A stretch of DNA of 64,000 nucleotides from Bradyrhizobium sp. CCBAU 53340 (GCF_015291645.1 NZ_CP030055.1:3968001-4032000), one strand, 5' to 3'; positions 1 to 9,322 are shown, numbered from the stretch's first letter. Notes: generated from the letters alone by a model not told the origin. Program-made: numbers and translations.

Positions 1-273
1 GGTAGCGAGATCCGCATCCTCCGGATGCCTGTCGAGATAATCGACGACGAAACCGCAGCCCGCGATCACCTTTTTACCGTCGCGGCGAATGATTTCGAGC
101 GCGCCCTTGATCAGATCGGACGCAATGCCGCGACCGCGCAACGCGCGCGGCGTCTCGGTATGGGTGATGATGACCGCCGACGGCGTCAGCCGGTAATTGG
201 CGAAGGCCAGCTCGTTGCCGACATCGAGTTCGAAGCGGCTCCTGTCCTTGTTGTCGCGTACCGTTGCCGCCAT
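1..273 (-). CDS. GNAT-like N-acetyltransferase (YjdJ type), C-terminus beyond window
   Basis: The minus-strand frame from the ATG at 271-273 runs open to the window edge (91 codons), so the stop is not seen. The protein resembles the short GNAT-related acetyltransferase family of about 95 residues (YjdJ/Gtn-type). It shows the ETPRALRGRGIAS acetyl-CoA binding loop and the downstream CGFVVDYLDRHPE signature seen in this family, where the last stretch usually ends within a few residues. The substrate is unknown. A second member of the same family lies at 1949-2224 and shares the order of motifs (ELGGKGVGS and CPFVKAWIEKHPDY). It is transcribed away from the TPR gene at 378. Confidence 0.85.
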   Translation of the reverse strand, partial: MAATVRDNKDRSRFELDVGNELAFANYRLTPSAVIITHTETPRALRGRGIASDLIKGALEIIRRDGKKVIAGCGFVVDYLDRHPEDADLAT

Positions 274-377
274 GCCTGATCCTTCCGAAGCTATGCTTAT
301 TCCCTGATCTAGGCGCCTGAACCCGCGCTTGCCAAGGCGCGACCAAGGCAGGTTGCCGCAGGGGAGATATCCGCAAA

Positions 378-1352
378 ATGCGTGTCCAGCTCAGTCTCAT
401 GGCCTTGCTCGCTGTACTCGCCGCGACAGGTCCGGCTCCGGCTGCAGCCGAGGGCAGTCCGGCCTGGGAAGCCTGCGGGGGACCGACCAGCGCGCCGGAC
501 GAGCGGGTGAAGGCCTGCTCGACGGTGATCGACAGCAAGAGCGAGACTGGCCGCAGGCTCGCCGGCGCCTATTGCAACCGCGGATATGGTCTCACCGAAA
601 AGCGCGAGCTCGATGCGGCGCTGTCCGATCTCGACGAAGCGGTGCGCCTCGATCCGACCTATGCCTGCGCCTACAACAATCGCGGCCGCGTCTACGGCTT
701 CAAGCGCGACTATGATCGCGCCATCGCCGAGTACGACAAAGCCATCAAGCTCGATCCGTCGATGGCGATGGCCTACAGCAATCGTGGCGAGGCCCGTTAC
801 AACAAGGGCGATCTCGCCGGCGCCATCGCCGATTTCGCTGCCGCGATCAAGCGCGATCCCGGCCATGCCATGGCCTACGCCAATCGCGGCTATGTCTATG
901 CTCGCAAGCACGACACGGCGCATGCGCTCGCCGATTACATGATGCGTATCAAGCTCGCGCCGGATCTGATCGCCTACATCGACCGCGGCAATGTCTATCG
1001 CGACAGCGAGCAGCTCGATCGCGCCGCCGCGGACTACAGCGAGGCGATCCGCGTGGCGCCGACAGATGCAAGAGGTTGGCGCAATCGCGGCTTGATCCGG
1101 CTTTACCTCGGCGATAACAAGGGCGGAGTCGCCGATTACGACAAGGCGCTGCAATACGATCCGGCCGACGTGTTCTCCTGGAACAACCGCGGTCAGGCCC
1201 GGATGCGACTCGGCGACATCGAGGGTGCGATCGCCGACTTCTGCAAGGCGCTGGAGATGAAGCCCGACGTGCAGACGGCACGCGATGCGCTGCAAAAAGC
1301 TGGGCGCGCTCTACCGCCGAAGACGCAAGCATCGTGCCTTAGCACCGAATAA
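378..1352 (+). CDS. exported tetratricopeptide repeat protein
   Basis: A protein of 324 residues. Residues 1-24 form a signal peptide (hydrophobic LMALLAVLAATG ending AAA-EG), so it is probably periplasmic. From about residue 60 to 300 it is built of tandem TPR units, recognisable by repeated AYxNRGxxYxxKxxxxxAIADYxxAIxLDP patterns (for example AYNNRGRVYGFKRDYDRAIA). TPR arrays bind other proteins; no partner is evident here. The start is supported by the purine-rich GGGGAGA about 12 bases upstream. A Cys pair (near residues 33 and 46) lies in the linker between signal peptide and repeats and could form a disulfide. Transcribed alone. Confidence 0.85.
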   Translation: MRVQLSLMALLAVLAATGPAPAAAEGSPAWEACGGPTSAPDERVKACSTVIDSKSETGRRLAGAYCNRGYGLTEKRELDAALSDLDEAVRLDPTYACAYNNRGRVYGFKRDYDRAIAEYDKAIKLDPSMAMAYSNRGEARYNKGDLAGAIADFAAAIKRDPGHAMAYANRGYVYARKHDTAHALADYMMRIKLAPDLIAYIDRGNVYRDSEQLDRAAADYSEAIRVAPTDARGWRNRGLIRLYLGDNKGGVADYDKALQYDPADVFSWNNRGQARMRLGDIEGAIADFCKALEMKPDVQTARDALQKAGRALPPKTQASCLSTE

Positions 1353-1497
1353 TCCTCAAGGCCGCCCTTGTAAGTTCCAAGATGGTTCCCACGTCGTTCA
1401 CAAGGACATACGCCCGAATGCGGCCGGCGGGTCGCTAGACATTCGGAGTGTCATGGTCGCCAGCCGCTGACGTATGCCTCTTTTGTAGGAGGGTACG

Positions 1498-1896
1498 ATG
1501 TCGGACTTTGGTTTCTTGAATACTCATCGAACATGGGAAGACTGGTGCGGCATGCTGCTCGGCGCGCTGATCGCCGCCTCGCCATGGTTTCCCATCCAAG
1601 ACGGAGCTATGACAGCCGGACATCAGACGGTCGTCTTGAACACGGTCGCCATCGGCTTGGTCGTGTTTGGCCTTAGCCAGCTCGAATATGTCGCATTGCA
1701 GCGGTGGCAAGAGGTGACCACGATCGTTATTGGACTGTGGCTCGTCACCTCGCCCTATGTCCTCGGCTATTCCGGTGAAGGCTTTCTCCGGATCTACCAC
1801 ACGAGTCTCGGTGGGGTGGTGGTGCTTCTCGGAGCACTCCAACTCTGGCAGGACTGGGATCTGAGCGACCAGGACATGCTGAAGCACGGGCAATAG
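1498..1896 (+). CDS. SPW repeat membrane protein
   Basis: A protein of 132 residues with four hydrophobic segments and two SPW-type motifs (ASPWFPI near residue 28 and TSPYVLG near residue 84), the hallmark of the SPW repeat family (PF03779), which consists of small integral membrane proteins of unknown function. Between the two motifs the sequence is arranged as two related halves, each a helix pair, as usual in the family. A strong ribosome binding site (AGGAGGG) sits five bases before the ATG. The neighbouring TPR gene ends about 145 bases upstream, so it probably has its own promoter. Confidence 0.85.
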   Translation: MSDFGFLNTHRTWEDWCGMLLGALIAASPWFPIQDGAMTAGHQTVVLNTVAIGLVVFGLSQLEYVALQRWQEVTTIVIGLWLVTSPYVLGYSGEGFLRIYHTSLGGVVVLLGALQLWQDWDLSDQDMLKHGQ

Positions 1897-1948
1897 GCCA
1901 TCGATGTCGACAGGTCCGCCACGCTACGGGCGCGGCGGGCCTGCGCTC

Positions 1949-2224
1949 TCATCTCTTCACGAGGTCCTGATAGTCCGGATGCTTCTCGATCCACGCCTTC
2001 ACGAACGGGCATTGCGGGATCAGCTTCAGGCCGCTGGCGCGGACCTGGTCGAGCGCGCCTTGCACCAGCCTTGAGCCGACGCCTTTGCCGCCGAGCTCCT
2101 TCGGCACCTCGGTATGTTCAAAGGTGATGACATTGCCGTCGAGCTTGTAATGCTCGGTCGCTACATAGCCCTCTACCTCCAGCTCGTAGCGGTGATGCGC
2201 CTTGTTGTTGATGACGTCGCTCAT
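1949..2224 (-). CDS. GNAT-like N-acetyltransferase (YjdJ type)
   Basis: A complete 91-residue member of the short GNAT-like family. The acetyl-CoA loop is ELGGKGVGSRLV (about residues 44-55), followed by a helix and the C-terminal CPFVKAWIEKHPDY signature. The family is cytosolic and its substrates are unknown. The ATG has GGAGA a few bases upstream. It is a paralogue of the gene cut by the left edge of the window. The exported-protein gene at 2236-2751 lies upstream on the same strand with only 11 bases between, so the two may be co-transcribed. Confidence 0.88.
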   Translation of the reverse strand: MSDVINNKAHHRYELEVEGYVATEHYKLDGNVITFEHTEVPKELGGKGVGSRLVQGALDQVRASGLKLIPQCPFVKAWIEKHPDYQDLVKR

Positions 2225-2235
2225 GATGTCTCCGG

Positions 2236-2751
2236 TCAGCTTTTCAGCGCATCCGTCAGCATCTTGCGGATCGACCAGGCTTCGCCGTCGGAGGAGCCCT
2301 TGATGTCGTCGATCTTCCAGCTGTCGGCCTCGCGCACGAAGTCGTAACGCACGACCTGGTCTGCGGGTTTGCGGTCGTTGCGGTGGCCGGTGATGGTCAC
2401 CGCGAGCGTCGCCTTGTCGGCCTCAGTCTTCTCGGCGTCAATCTTGAACGACTTCACGTCGGGTTCCTGCGAATTGGTGACAGGATCGAAATCGATCGGC
2501 CCGACGTCGCCCTTCGGCGTATGCGCATCCGCCTTGGCCCACAACGTGACCAGCGCCTTGGAGAGATATTTGGTCTTTGCCGCCTTGTTCTCGGTGACGA
2601 AGGCCGCGCCGCCGTCGCCTTTGCCTTTGGCGGCACGGGTGTAGATCGCGGTCAGGATGGCTGCGGGATCGGCCGGCGCTGGAGCCTGGGCGAGGGTGGG
2701 GCGGATTCCGGCAAGAAGGGAGATTGCGACGAAGCTGCGACGGGTGAGCAT
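2236..2751 (-). CDS. exported DUF3828-like protein
   Basis: A protein of 171 residues starting at the ATG giving MLTRRSFVAIS; a longer frame to 2778 adds nine residues that would spoil the signal peptide. The N-terminus has a twin-arginine-like start (TRRSFVA) and a hydrophobic stretch ending in ALA-type residues (TLAQA), so export to the periplasm is likely. The mature part resembles NTF2-like DUF3828 domains: a helix after the signal (AAILTAIYTRAAKG) and a C-terminal VVRYDFVREADSWKIDDI strand pair. The function is unknown. It is directly followed by the acetyltransferase gene. Confidence 0.7.
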   Translation of the reverse strand: MLTRRSFVAISLLAGIRPTLAQAPAPADPAAILTAIYTRAAKGKGDGGAAFVTENKAAKTKYLSKALVTLWAKADAHTPKGDVGPIDFDPVTNSQEPDVKSFKIDAEKTEADKATLAVTITGHRNDRKPADQVVRYDFVREADSWKIDDIKGSSDGEAWSIRKMLTDALKS

Positions 2752-2834
2752 GGATCGTCCATGAGATGATGGTACCATAGGCCGGATAGCCGATCGGCGT
2801 GGTATCTAGTAGACCGCTCGAGACGCCGTTCGGT

Positions 2835-3149
2835 TCAATCCGCCGCCTTGGCAAGCCGCGAATCTTCCGGCTGTGGTTTGGGGCGCAGGCAGCCTTGGCA
2901 GATGACCAGCGATCGGTTGACCTTGGCGTCCTGGTCTGCGTCGATTTCGTCGGACTCGGGCCGGGCAGCGATGTGCGTTGCCCGCGATGGCTCGGCGGCA
3001 CGCCGCTGATTGGGATCCTCGCCGCCGGCGCCATCCCAGGCGTATCGCGCGGGCCTGAAGGCGGGATCGGAGGCAAGACGGGCTTGCGGCGCGACGGCAC
3101 ATCCGGCAAGCGCGAGCGACAGCAGGAGGAAGGCGGACGCTTTGACCAT
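2835..3149 (-). CDS. small putative lipoprotein
   Basis: A protein of 104 residues. The start at MVKASAFLLL is chosen because it gives a clean lipoprotein signal peptide with lipobox LAGC at residues 14-17; the longer open frame to 3245 adds an arginine-rich N-terminus that would not be exported. The mature part is short, polar and has one CxxC-like pair (CQGC). No domain is recognised. It diverges from the exported protein gene at 3244, the two starts being about 95 bases apart. Confidence 0.65.
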   Translation of the reverse strand: MVKASAFLLLSLALAGCAVAPQARLASDPAFRPARYAWDGAGGEDPNQRRAAEPSRATHIAARPESDEIDADQDAKVNRSLVICQGCLRPKPQPEDSRLAKAAD

Positions 3150-3243
3150 GATGCGGCACTCTGTACGCGAGAACTGACGAACGTTGCGCCGATCATGTTT
3201 AAAAATCCCTGAACGATTGCGGTCGCGCCGGCGACCAAAGCGC

Positions 3244-3741
3244 ATGCGCTATCTGATCCTCCTGTTCGCTCTGCTCGTCGTCGCCGCACATGCAGATGAG
3301 GCGAAGCCGTTTGATCCCGCCGGCTATCCGCTCGCCGTGCAGAAGGCGCTGCGCTATGCCAATGAGGAATGCGACAGCCAGGGCGGCGGTGCTGTGACGT
3401 TCGTACCCGACACGGTGCGCAAGGTCGATCTGACCGGAGACGGTCGCGACGACTACATCGTCGATTTCCGCGATACCAAGTGTGGCGAGCGCGAGGGCAC
3501 CTATTGCGGAACCGGCGGTTGCGTGCTGGACATCCTGGTGACGCGGCCCGACGGCAGCGTTCGCACGGTGTTCGACGGCTATGTCCGCAGCTACAGCATC
3601 GTGGCGCCGTCGATGAAGCGTGGGGCGGCGCGCGTCATCCGGTTCGACTTGCATGGCAGCTATTGCGGCGGCTTCGGCGCGCAGGCCTGCGTCAAGGAAA
3701 GGGCGATTACGGCGACGCCTTTCACGTTCAAGCAGCCGTAG
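3244..3741 (+). CDS. exported protein of unknown function
   Basis: A protein of 165 residues starting at MRYLILLFALLVVAAHA, a typical Sec signal peptide cleaved near residue 17. The frame is open to 3184, but the extra N-terminus is basic and would hide the signal. The mature part contains an acidic DLTGDGRDDYIVDF stretch (about residues 62-75) that looks like a calcium-binding FG-GAP or dockerin-like loop, and six or more cysteines (CGEREGTYCGTGGC, YCGGFGAQAC), suggesting disulfides in the periplasm. The role is unknown. Confidence 0.75.
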   Translation: MRYLILLFALLVVAAHADEAKPFDPAGYPLAVQKALRYANEECDSQGGGAVTFVPDTVRKVDLTGDGRDDYIVDFRDTKCGEREGTYCGTGGCVLDILVTRPDGSVRTVFDGYVRSYSIVAPSMKRGAARVIRFDLHGSYCGGFGAQACVKERAITATPFTFKQP

Positions 3742-3846
3742 GGCAGGTGTGCGGACGGCGGTCTTGCTACGCTGTGGCCGATGGCGATAAATGGGTTGCA
3801 ATGAGCGGGTGGCTTGCGTGCCGCCTGCCGCCGAAGAGGAAGCCCG

Positions 3847-5454
3847 ATGCAGCCGCTCCGCATGTCCCGCCGCGTCATGAATCTCGCTTACATGCTGACC
3901 CAGAATGCGCGGCGGCATGGATCGCGGCGTGGTTTCGTCTGGGGCGACAAGTCCTGGACCTGGCGCCAGATCGATGCGCAGGCCTCGGCGCTCGCGGCAG
4001 CGCTCGCCGCGCGCGGGATCGCCAAGGGTGACCGCATCCTCGTCCATTCCAAGAATGGCGACGAGATGTTCCTTTCGATGTTCGCGGCGTTCCGGCTCGG
4101 GGCGGTCTGGGTGCCCACCAATTTCCGCCTGATGCCCGATGAGGTCGCCTATCTCGCCCAGGCCTCGGGCGCGAAGGCGTTCCTGTGCCACGTCGATTTC
4201 CCTGAACATGCGGCGGCCGCGAAGGGCGGCGTGCTGGAATTCACTTGGAGCATCGACGGCAAGTCCTCCTTCGGCGAGCGCTCGGTGGCCGAAGCCATTG
4301 CTTCGCATGCAGGCCAGGCGGTCGAGAACGTTGCGGTCGAGCATGACGATCCCTGCTGGTTCTTCTTCACCTCGGGCACCACGGGCCGCTCCAAGGCCGC
4401 GGTGCTGACCCACGGCCAGATGGGGTTTGTGGTCACCAACCATCTGGCCGATCTCACCCCCGGCGTGACGGAAGCGGACGCCTCGCTGGTGGTGGCGCCG
4501 CTGTCCCACGGCGCAGGCGTGCATCAGCTGGTGCAGACCGCGCGCGGCGTCTGCACCGTGCTGCTGCCGACCGAGAAATTCGATATCGACGAGGCATTCC
4601 GTCTGATCGAGACGCATCGCGTCGGCAATCTCTTCACAGTGCCGACGATCCTCAAGATGATGGTCGAGCATCCCGCCGTCGACAAATACGATCATTCCTC
4701 GCTGCGCCACGTCATCTATGCCGGCGCGCCGATGTATCGCGAGGACCAGAAGGCCGCGCTGAGGAAACTCGGCAAGGTCATCGTGCAGTATTTTGGCTTG
4801 GGCGAGGTTACCGGCAACATCACCGTGCTGCCGGCGGCATTGCATGATCCCGAGGACGGACCGCACGCCAAGATCGGCACCTGCGGCTTCGAGCGCACGG
4901 GCATGCAGGTCTCGATCCAGGACGACGAGGGCCGCGAGCTTGGGGCGAACCAGAGCGGCGAAATCTGTGTGATCGGACCGGCCGTGCTCGCGGGCTACTA
5001 TGACAACCCCGATGCCAATGCGAAGGCGTTTCGCAACGGCTGGTTCCGCACCGGCGATCTCGGCCACATGGACGAGGAGGGGTTCGTCTACATCACGGGA
5101 CGTGCCTCCGACATGTACATCTCCGGCGGCTCCAACATCTATCCGCGCGAGATCGAGGAGAAGATCCTGACCCATCCCACGATCGGCGAGGTCGCCGTAC
5201 TCGGCGTGCCCGATGCGACCTGGGGCGAGGTCGGTGTGGCCGTCTGCGTCGCGCGCGAGGGTGAGAAGCCGGTGAGTGAAGCCGAGATGGCGGCATTCCT
5301 GTCGCCGAAGGTGCCGCGCTACAAGATGCCGAAGCGGTTCTTCTTCTGGGAGGCGCTGCCCAAATCCGGCTATGGCAAGGTGCCGAAGCGCATGGTGCGC
5401 GACGAGCTCGAGGCACGCGGCCTGCTCGATCTCGACAAGACCAAGACAAGCTGA
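3847..5454 (+). CDS. AMP-forming acyl-CoA synthetase
   Basis: A protein of 535 residues of the ANL adenylate-forming superfamily. It has the P-loop-like signature FTSGTTGRSKAAVLTH (about residues 173-188), the YFGLGEVTG adenine-binding region, the GWFRTGDLGHMDEEGF hinge region near residue 400 and a C-terminal KSGYGKVPKRMV segment containing the catalytic lysine. It joins a carboxylic acid to CoA using ATP, probably a medium or long acyl or aryl acid; the exact acid cannot be read from sequence. The ATG at 3847 is preceded by GAGGA with six-base spacing, which decides the start over an upstream in-frame codon. The PPC-domain gene follows nine bases after the stop, implying co-transcription. 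Confidence 0.9.
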   Translation: MQPLRMSRRVMNLAYMLTQNARRHGSRRGFVWGDKSWTWRQIDAQASALAAALAARGIAKGDRILVHSKNGDEMFLSMFAAFRLGAVWVPTNFRLMPDEVAYLAQASGAKAFLCHVDFPEHAAAAKGGVLEFTWSIDGKSSFGERSVAEAIASHAGQAVENVAVEHDDPCWFFFTSGTTGRSKAAVLTHGQMGFVVTNHLADLTPGVTEADASLVVAPLSHGAGVHQLVQTARGVCTVLLPTEKFDIDEAFRLIETHRVGNLFTVPTILKMMVEHPAVDKYDHSSLRHVIYAGAPMYREDQKAALRKLGKVIVQYFGLGEVTGNITVLPAALHDPEDGPHAKIGTCGFERTGMQVSIQDDEGRELGANQSGEICVIGPAVLAGYYDNPDANAKAFRNGWFRTGDLGHMDEEGFVYITGRASDMYISGGSNIYPREIEEKILTHPTIGEVAVLGVPDATWGEVGVAVCVAREGEKPVSEAEMAAFLSPKVPRYKMPKRFFFWEALPKSGYGKVPKRMVRDELEARGLLDLDKTKTS

Positions 5455-5463
5455 GCGCGGGTC

Positions 5464-6324
5464 ATGCGCAGCATCAGGCAGCCGGGCGCGCCCGTCACCG
5501 AGCGCATCCAATGGGTGGAGGCGAGGGGACGCGCTTGTGCGTTCACGCTTGAAGCGGGTCTGCCGCTGCTCGAAGCCGCGCGCCGCGGCTTTGCCGCGGA
5601 AGGTTTTGCCGGCGGCGTGCTGACTTTCGGCCAAGGCGCGCTCGGGCCGTTCGGCTATGTGATGCCGGCGCTGTCGAAGACCGGCGAGAATGCGGCGTTC
5701 TACAGCGACACCTATCGGCCCGCCGGCGTGACGCACACCAAGCTCGGCAGCATGACGTTGGGCATGCGGGATGGTGCGCCGTTCTTTCACTGCCACGGGC
5801 TGTGGACCGAAGCCGACGGCAAGACGAGCGGGGGCCACATGCTGCCGGATGAAACTGTCGTCGCCGAGCCGTTCGAGGTTCAGGCCTTCGGCATCGATGG
5901 CGCGATGTTCACGGCGGAGGCCGATCCCGAGACCAACTTCAAGCTGTTCGGGCCGGTCGCCGCGGCGAGCACCGGAGCGCGCGCGACTTGCCGCGCCTTC
6001 GCGCTGCGGCTGCGCCCCAACCAGGACTTTGCTGGCTGTCTCGAAGCCTTCTGCAAGGTGCACGGCATTGCGCGCGCAAGAATCCACGGCGGGGTCGGCT
6101 CGACCATCGGCGCGCGCTTCACCCATGGCGGCCTGACCGAGCCGTTCGCCACCGAGCTTGCAATCACCGCCGGGATGATCGCGCCTGATCCGTCCGGTGC
6201 GCTGGCAGCCGCGCTCGACGTCGCCCTGATCGACTACACCGGCGGTATCGCCGAGGGCCGCCTGGTTCGCGGCGACAATCCCGTGCTGATGACCATGGAG
6301 CTGGTGCTGGAGGTTTTGGACTAG
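5464..6324 (+). CDS. tandem PPC/DUF296-domain protein
   Basis: A protein of 286 residues with two copies of the PPC (DUF296) fold. The first half has the metal-site histidines FHCHGLW and GGHMLP (about residues 106-126). The second half repeats the end of the domain (THGGLTEPFATELAI). Bacterial PPC proteins are small trimeric proteins; plant versions are linked to AT-hook DNA binding, but the bacterial role is largely unknown. It follows the acyl-CoA synthetase by nine bases and is probably co-transcribed with it, so a role in handling the acyl substrate or product is possible. That is inference. Confidence 0.8.
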   Translation: MRSIRQPGAPVTERIQWVEARGRACAFTLEAGLPLLEAARRGFAAEGFAGGVLTFGQGALGPFGYVMPALSKTGENAAFYSDTYRPAGVTHTKLGSMTLGMRDGAPFFHCHGLWTEADGKTSGGHMLPDETVVAEPFEVQAFGIDGAMFTAEADPETNFKLFGPVAAASTGARATCRAFALRLRPNQDFAGCLEAFCKVHGIARARIHGGVGSTIGARFTHGGLTEPFATELAITAGMIAPDPSGALAAALDVALIDYTGGIAEGRLVRGDNPVLMTMELVLEVLD

Positions 6325-6383
6325 AGCACGGCCGCGGCTTGCGTCGCCTCTTCATCCACGCTCCATGTCGTCCCGGCCAACGT

Positions 6384-8453
6384 TCACCAGGGATTGGCAC
6401 GCATCTTGGCCATGGCGAGGTATGTCGAGTCACTGAAGCCCGATGTCCCCGAACTCGATCCCTGGAAGAGGTCGAGCACCGGCGAGTAGGTCTGACTGGC
6501 GTTCTTCACGTCATACATGGCCGAGAAGCGGCTGAGCAGTTTCGAAACTTTCGCGGGGTCGCTGAGATCCTTAAGATTGAGATATTTCTCCACGATCTTG
6601 GCTTGCTGGTCGATCTGCATCGAAGCCATCTGGTCAGGCAGATCGAACGTGGTTCGAAACACTTCCGAAAGAGCCTTGTCGGCAAGAATGTCGTAAGCCG
6701 ACGTGATGTGTCCGGCCATGCGCTGGAAATACAGGGCCAGACGCACGCCGGCATTAGTATCGCCCTGCTGCTGCTCCAGGCTTTGCTGGAGATAGTCCTT
6801 CTGCGTTGCCAGGAACTGATCGCGCTTTTGCGGTCCCATCATCGGAAGACGCGCGACGTTGCCCTTGCTGTCGAAATTGAACGACGCCGCGATCTCGGCA
6901 AAGCGGGGATCGCTCTGCGTGTTTGCGAAACTCTTGGGATCGTTCAGATCGGAGGCGAAGATCTTCTTGAGATCGGCGGTGCTCACTTTCGCAGGGTCCA
7001 GGCCCCTGGCGACAAGAACGAAGTCAATCAGCTTCCTGTTCGCGAGCAAATCGGAAGCGCTCTTGATGCCGCCGATCGCCTGTTGATAGTCCGAGGCGTC
7101 CTTCTGGGCTTGAGCCTTGATTTTCGCTTGGTCGTGCGGGCTTGCAAACTTCAGCTTGCCAACGACGTAATTCCTGGCGATGTCGAGAATCTCGGCCGGC
7201 CCCTGCGCCGCCAGGGGCATCGCCAGATTGCCCTTGGCGTCAAAGTTGAACGCGCGCGCGAGCTTGACGTATCGATCGTCCTTGAGCGTATAGACGTAAC
7301 TTTTGGGATCGTTGAGGTCGCTCTCGAGAACGGCCTTCACGGTGGATTGAGAAACTTGCGTGGGATCGAGGCCGACGGCTGCAAGCGCAAAATTGTAGGC
7401 GGTTGGATTGGACATCAGCGCCTGGAGCGTCGTCACGTTGGGGATGGTTTTTCTGAACTGTCCAATGACCAGGGCTTCCTGCAACGGGCTTGCCGCCGCA
7501 TAGACGGCTGACTTGCTGTCGTCGAAATTCTTGTTCGTGTTTGCGAGGCTTGCAGCGGTCTGCGCCGGTGTCCCCGAGGGAAGCGACCCGTCGGCAGAAA
7601 ATTCGAATGCGCCGGCCAGATCCATGAACCGGCTGGTCGTCGCGATGGCGTCATTGGTGCTGGATATGGTGCTCGTGGCCGACTGAAGGCGATATTTTTC
7701 GACCAATATCTGGACCTTCAACTGATCGACATCAGCGCCAGGCTGCGACAGCTGTGCCGTGTCGTCGGAGATATTCGCACTGGCGTCGGTTGCATCCGAT
7801 TTGGCCTGGCTAAGCTGGGCGTTGAGGCCATCCAGCTTTGAAGCGAAGGTGACGTTGACATAGCTGTTCGGATCGGATGGATCGCTGGACAAGACCTGCT
7901 TGATCGTGTCGCGGGACCATTTGCCTTGATCGATCCCGAATGCCGAAGCGACATAGTTGCGAAGACGATCGTCGTTGAGAAGCTGGTCGGCACTGCTCAC
8001 GTTGCCGATCTTGGCATTGTAGTATTTCGTGTCGGCGGCGATTGCGTCGACATTGCTCTTCATGGCTGCCGTGTACAGCCCGATCATGTCGTCAGTCTGG
8101 TTGTCCGATTGCGCAACCTTGGCTTCACCGCCACCGAAGGAAAAGGCCGCGGCAAAGTCCCGGTAGCGCTTGTCGATCAGCGTATTGGCAAAGCTCTTGG
8201 GATCCGAGAGGTTGCTCTGCAGCACCTTTTTCATGAAAGCCTTGGCGTAGGCCATGTCTTCCAGGCCATAAGCTTTCGTGACGTAGTGATACAGCCGGTA
8301 ATCATTCATCAAATCGTCGGCGGTGTGCACCTTGCCGATATTGGCTTTGTAGTAGGCGGCTTCGCGCGATACGTCCGATTGCTGCGCCACCCGTGTCAGG
8401 GATTGTGCGAGATTGCGCGCGACGTAGCTGTAGGTGAAATAGGTGGACACCAT
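6384..8453 (-). CDS. DUF1217 repeat protein, possibly flagellum-associated
   Basis: A protein of 689 residues; the start at MVSTYFTYSY has AGGA upstream and avoids a polar N-terminal extension. The chain contains about five related units of roughly 110-150 residues. Each has a helix pair with LLxxxRLxxYVxxAxGL-like sequence and then SDLNDPKSFANT followed by DxRYxxxAxAFxF. This matches DUF1217, a domain found in rhizobial flagellar gene clusters, so an association with flagella or the cell surface is a family-based guess. No signal peptide or membrane segment is seen. No flagellar gene is present in the window, so here the gene is isolated. Confidence 0.75.
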   Translation of the reverse strand: MVSTYFTYSYVARNLAQSLTRVAQQSDVSREAAYYKANIGKVHTADDLMNDYRLYHYVTKAYGLEDMAYAKAFMKKVLQSNLSDPKSFANTLIDKRYRDFAAAFSFGGGEAKVAQSDNQTDDMIGLYTAAMKSNVDAIAADTKYYNAKIGNVSSADQLLNDDRLRNYVASAFGIDQGKWSRDTIKQVLSSDPSDPNSYVNVTFASKLDGLNAQLSQAKSDATDASANISDDTAQLSQPGADVDQLKVQILVEKYRLQSATSTISSTNDAIATTSRFMDLAGAFEFSADGSLPSGTPAQTAASLANTNKNFDDSKSAVYAAASPLQEALVIGQFRKTIPNVTTLQALMSNPTAYNFALAAVGLDPTQVSQSTVKAVLESDLNDPKSYVYTLKDDRYVKLARAFNFDAKGNLAMPLAAQGPAEILDIARNYVVGKLKFASPHDQAKIKAQAQKDASDYQQAIGGIKSASDLLANRKLIDFVLVARGLDPAKVSTADLKKIFASDLNDPKSFANTQSDPRFAEIAASFNFDSKGNVARLPMMGPQKRDQFLATQKDYLQQSLEQQQGDTNAGVRLALYFQRMAGHITSAYDILADKALSEVFRTTFDLPDQMASMQIDQQAKIVEKYLNLKDLSDPAKVSKLLSRFSAMYDVKNASQTYSPVLDLFQGSSSGTSGFSDSTYLAMAKMRANPW

Positions 8454-9282
8454 GGGGAATTCCTGACGGCTTGGCCGGACTTCGTCGGTGGACTCCTGGA
8501 CGTCCGTCAATCATTGCCGGGTCGCAAGGCAGAAGACTGGCCTCATGCCAGCAGACAGAAGCATTGTTTCAATTCATTACTGCGATTCTGAGCAACAACC
8601 TGAGGTATTTCTTGCGTCGAAGCGCCGCATCGCAAGCCCCGCGCAATAGACAGCCTCGCGCAAGCTTCGTCGCATAGTCATTTGAATTCGGGTATTTGAA
8701 ATCGCGGACGCACTTTTGCGTCCTCGCGGCACATCGCGCCCGAGCTTTGCGGCAGTTGCCGCCCTCGAAAGTGCCGAGGGCGCAGGGAAGGCCGGGCGCT
8801 GGCTGGCACCCGCGGTCCACTGTGCGAAGGTTGCGCTACAAGAGGCTGCACAGCGGCATACAGGGCAGCCCAGACATCCCGGCCGTTCCCTGCGCAGTGG
8901 GTTGACGGCTTATGTCGCGATCTCCCCGGGGAGCGATGCACTATTGCCCCCGTCGCCTTGCAGATGGCCGACGCGCGGACCCGGTCGGACCACACGCGTC
9001 ACCGCAAGACTTGGCGCACAGACTCCGGGCGCCAGGACCACGCGATTTTGCCGTACGCAGGCCGCACCGGTCGTTTGCGCGGGGTGTTCGCTCACGGTGT
9101 GACCCGCCCTGCAACCACCTTCGCGCCAATGCGGTCCGCGTCCACCACGTCCCATCCCGCGTGTCGTGACGATCGCGATAGCGCCCCTCGGCCGGGCTGG
9201 GATGTCGGGAATATGATGTATTTCCGAATTCGCGTAAAGCGAAATATTTGGGGCGGAAGCATTGCCCATGGTATGGCGTGTT
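8454..9282. repeat. gene-free stretch, probable interspersed Bradyrhizobium repeat
   Basis: No convincing gene lies between the DUF1217 start and the insertion sequence. Open frames exist on both strands but overlap each other and have no recognisable domain. A hairpin with a 7-base stem (GGACGCA, loop CTTT, TGCGTCC) lies at 8706-8723. From about 8740 to 9280 the sequence resembles a GC-rich intergenic repeat that I recall in many copies in Bradyrhizobium genomes, often mispredicted as protein. This is from memory and not checked. The right end of the stretch is cut by the IS1182-type element. Confidence 0.4.
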
Positions 9283-9306
9283 TTGCCCGTCGAGGCTGGG
9301 CAAGAA
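9283..9306. repeat. left terminal inverted repeat of the IS1182-type element
   Basis: It begins TTGCCCGTCGAGGCTG and matches the reverse complement of 10965-10988 at 23 of 24 positions. It lies just downstream of the transposase stop. Confidence 0.85.
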
Positions 9307-9322
9307 TTGGTCGTTGGCGCCC

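Noticed and set aside
3199..6126. 975-codon open frame on the minus strand
   Set aside because: It covers the acyl-CoA synthetase, PPC and exported-protein genes in antisense; no domain is recognisable.
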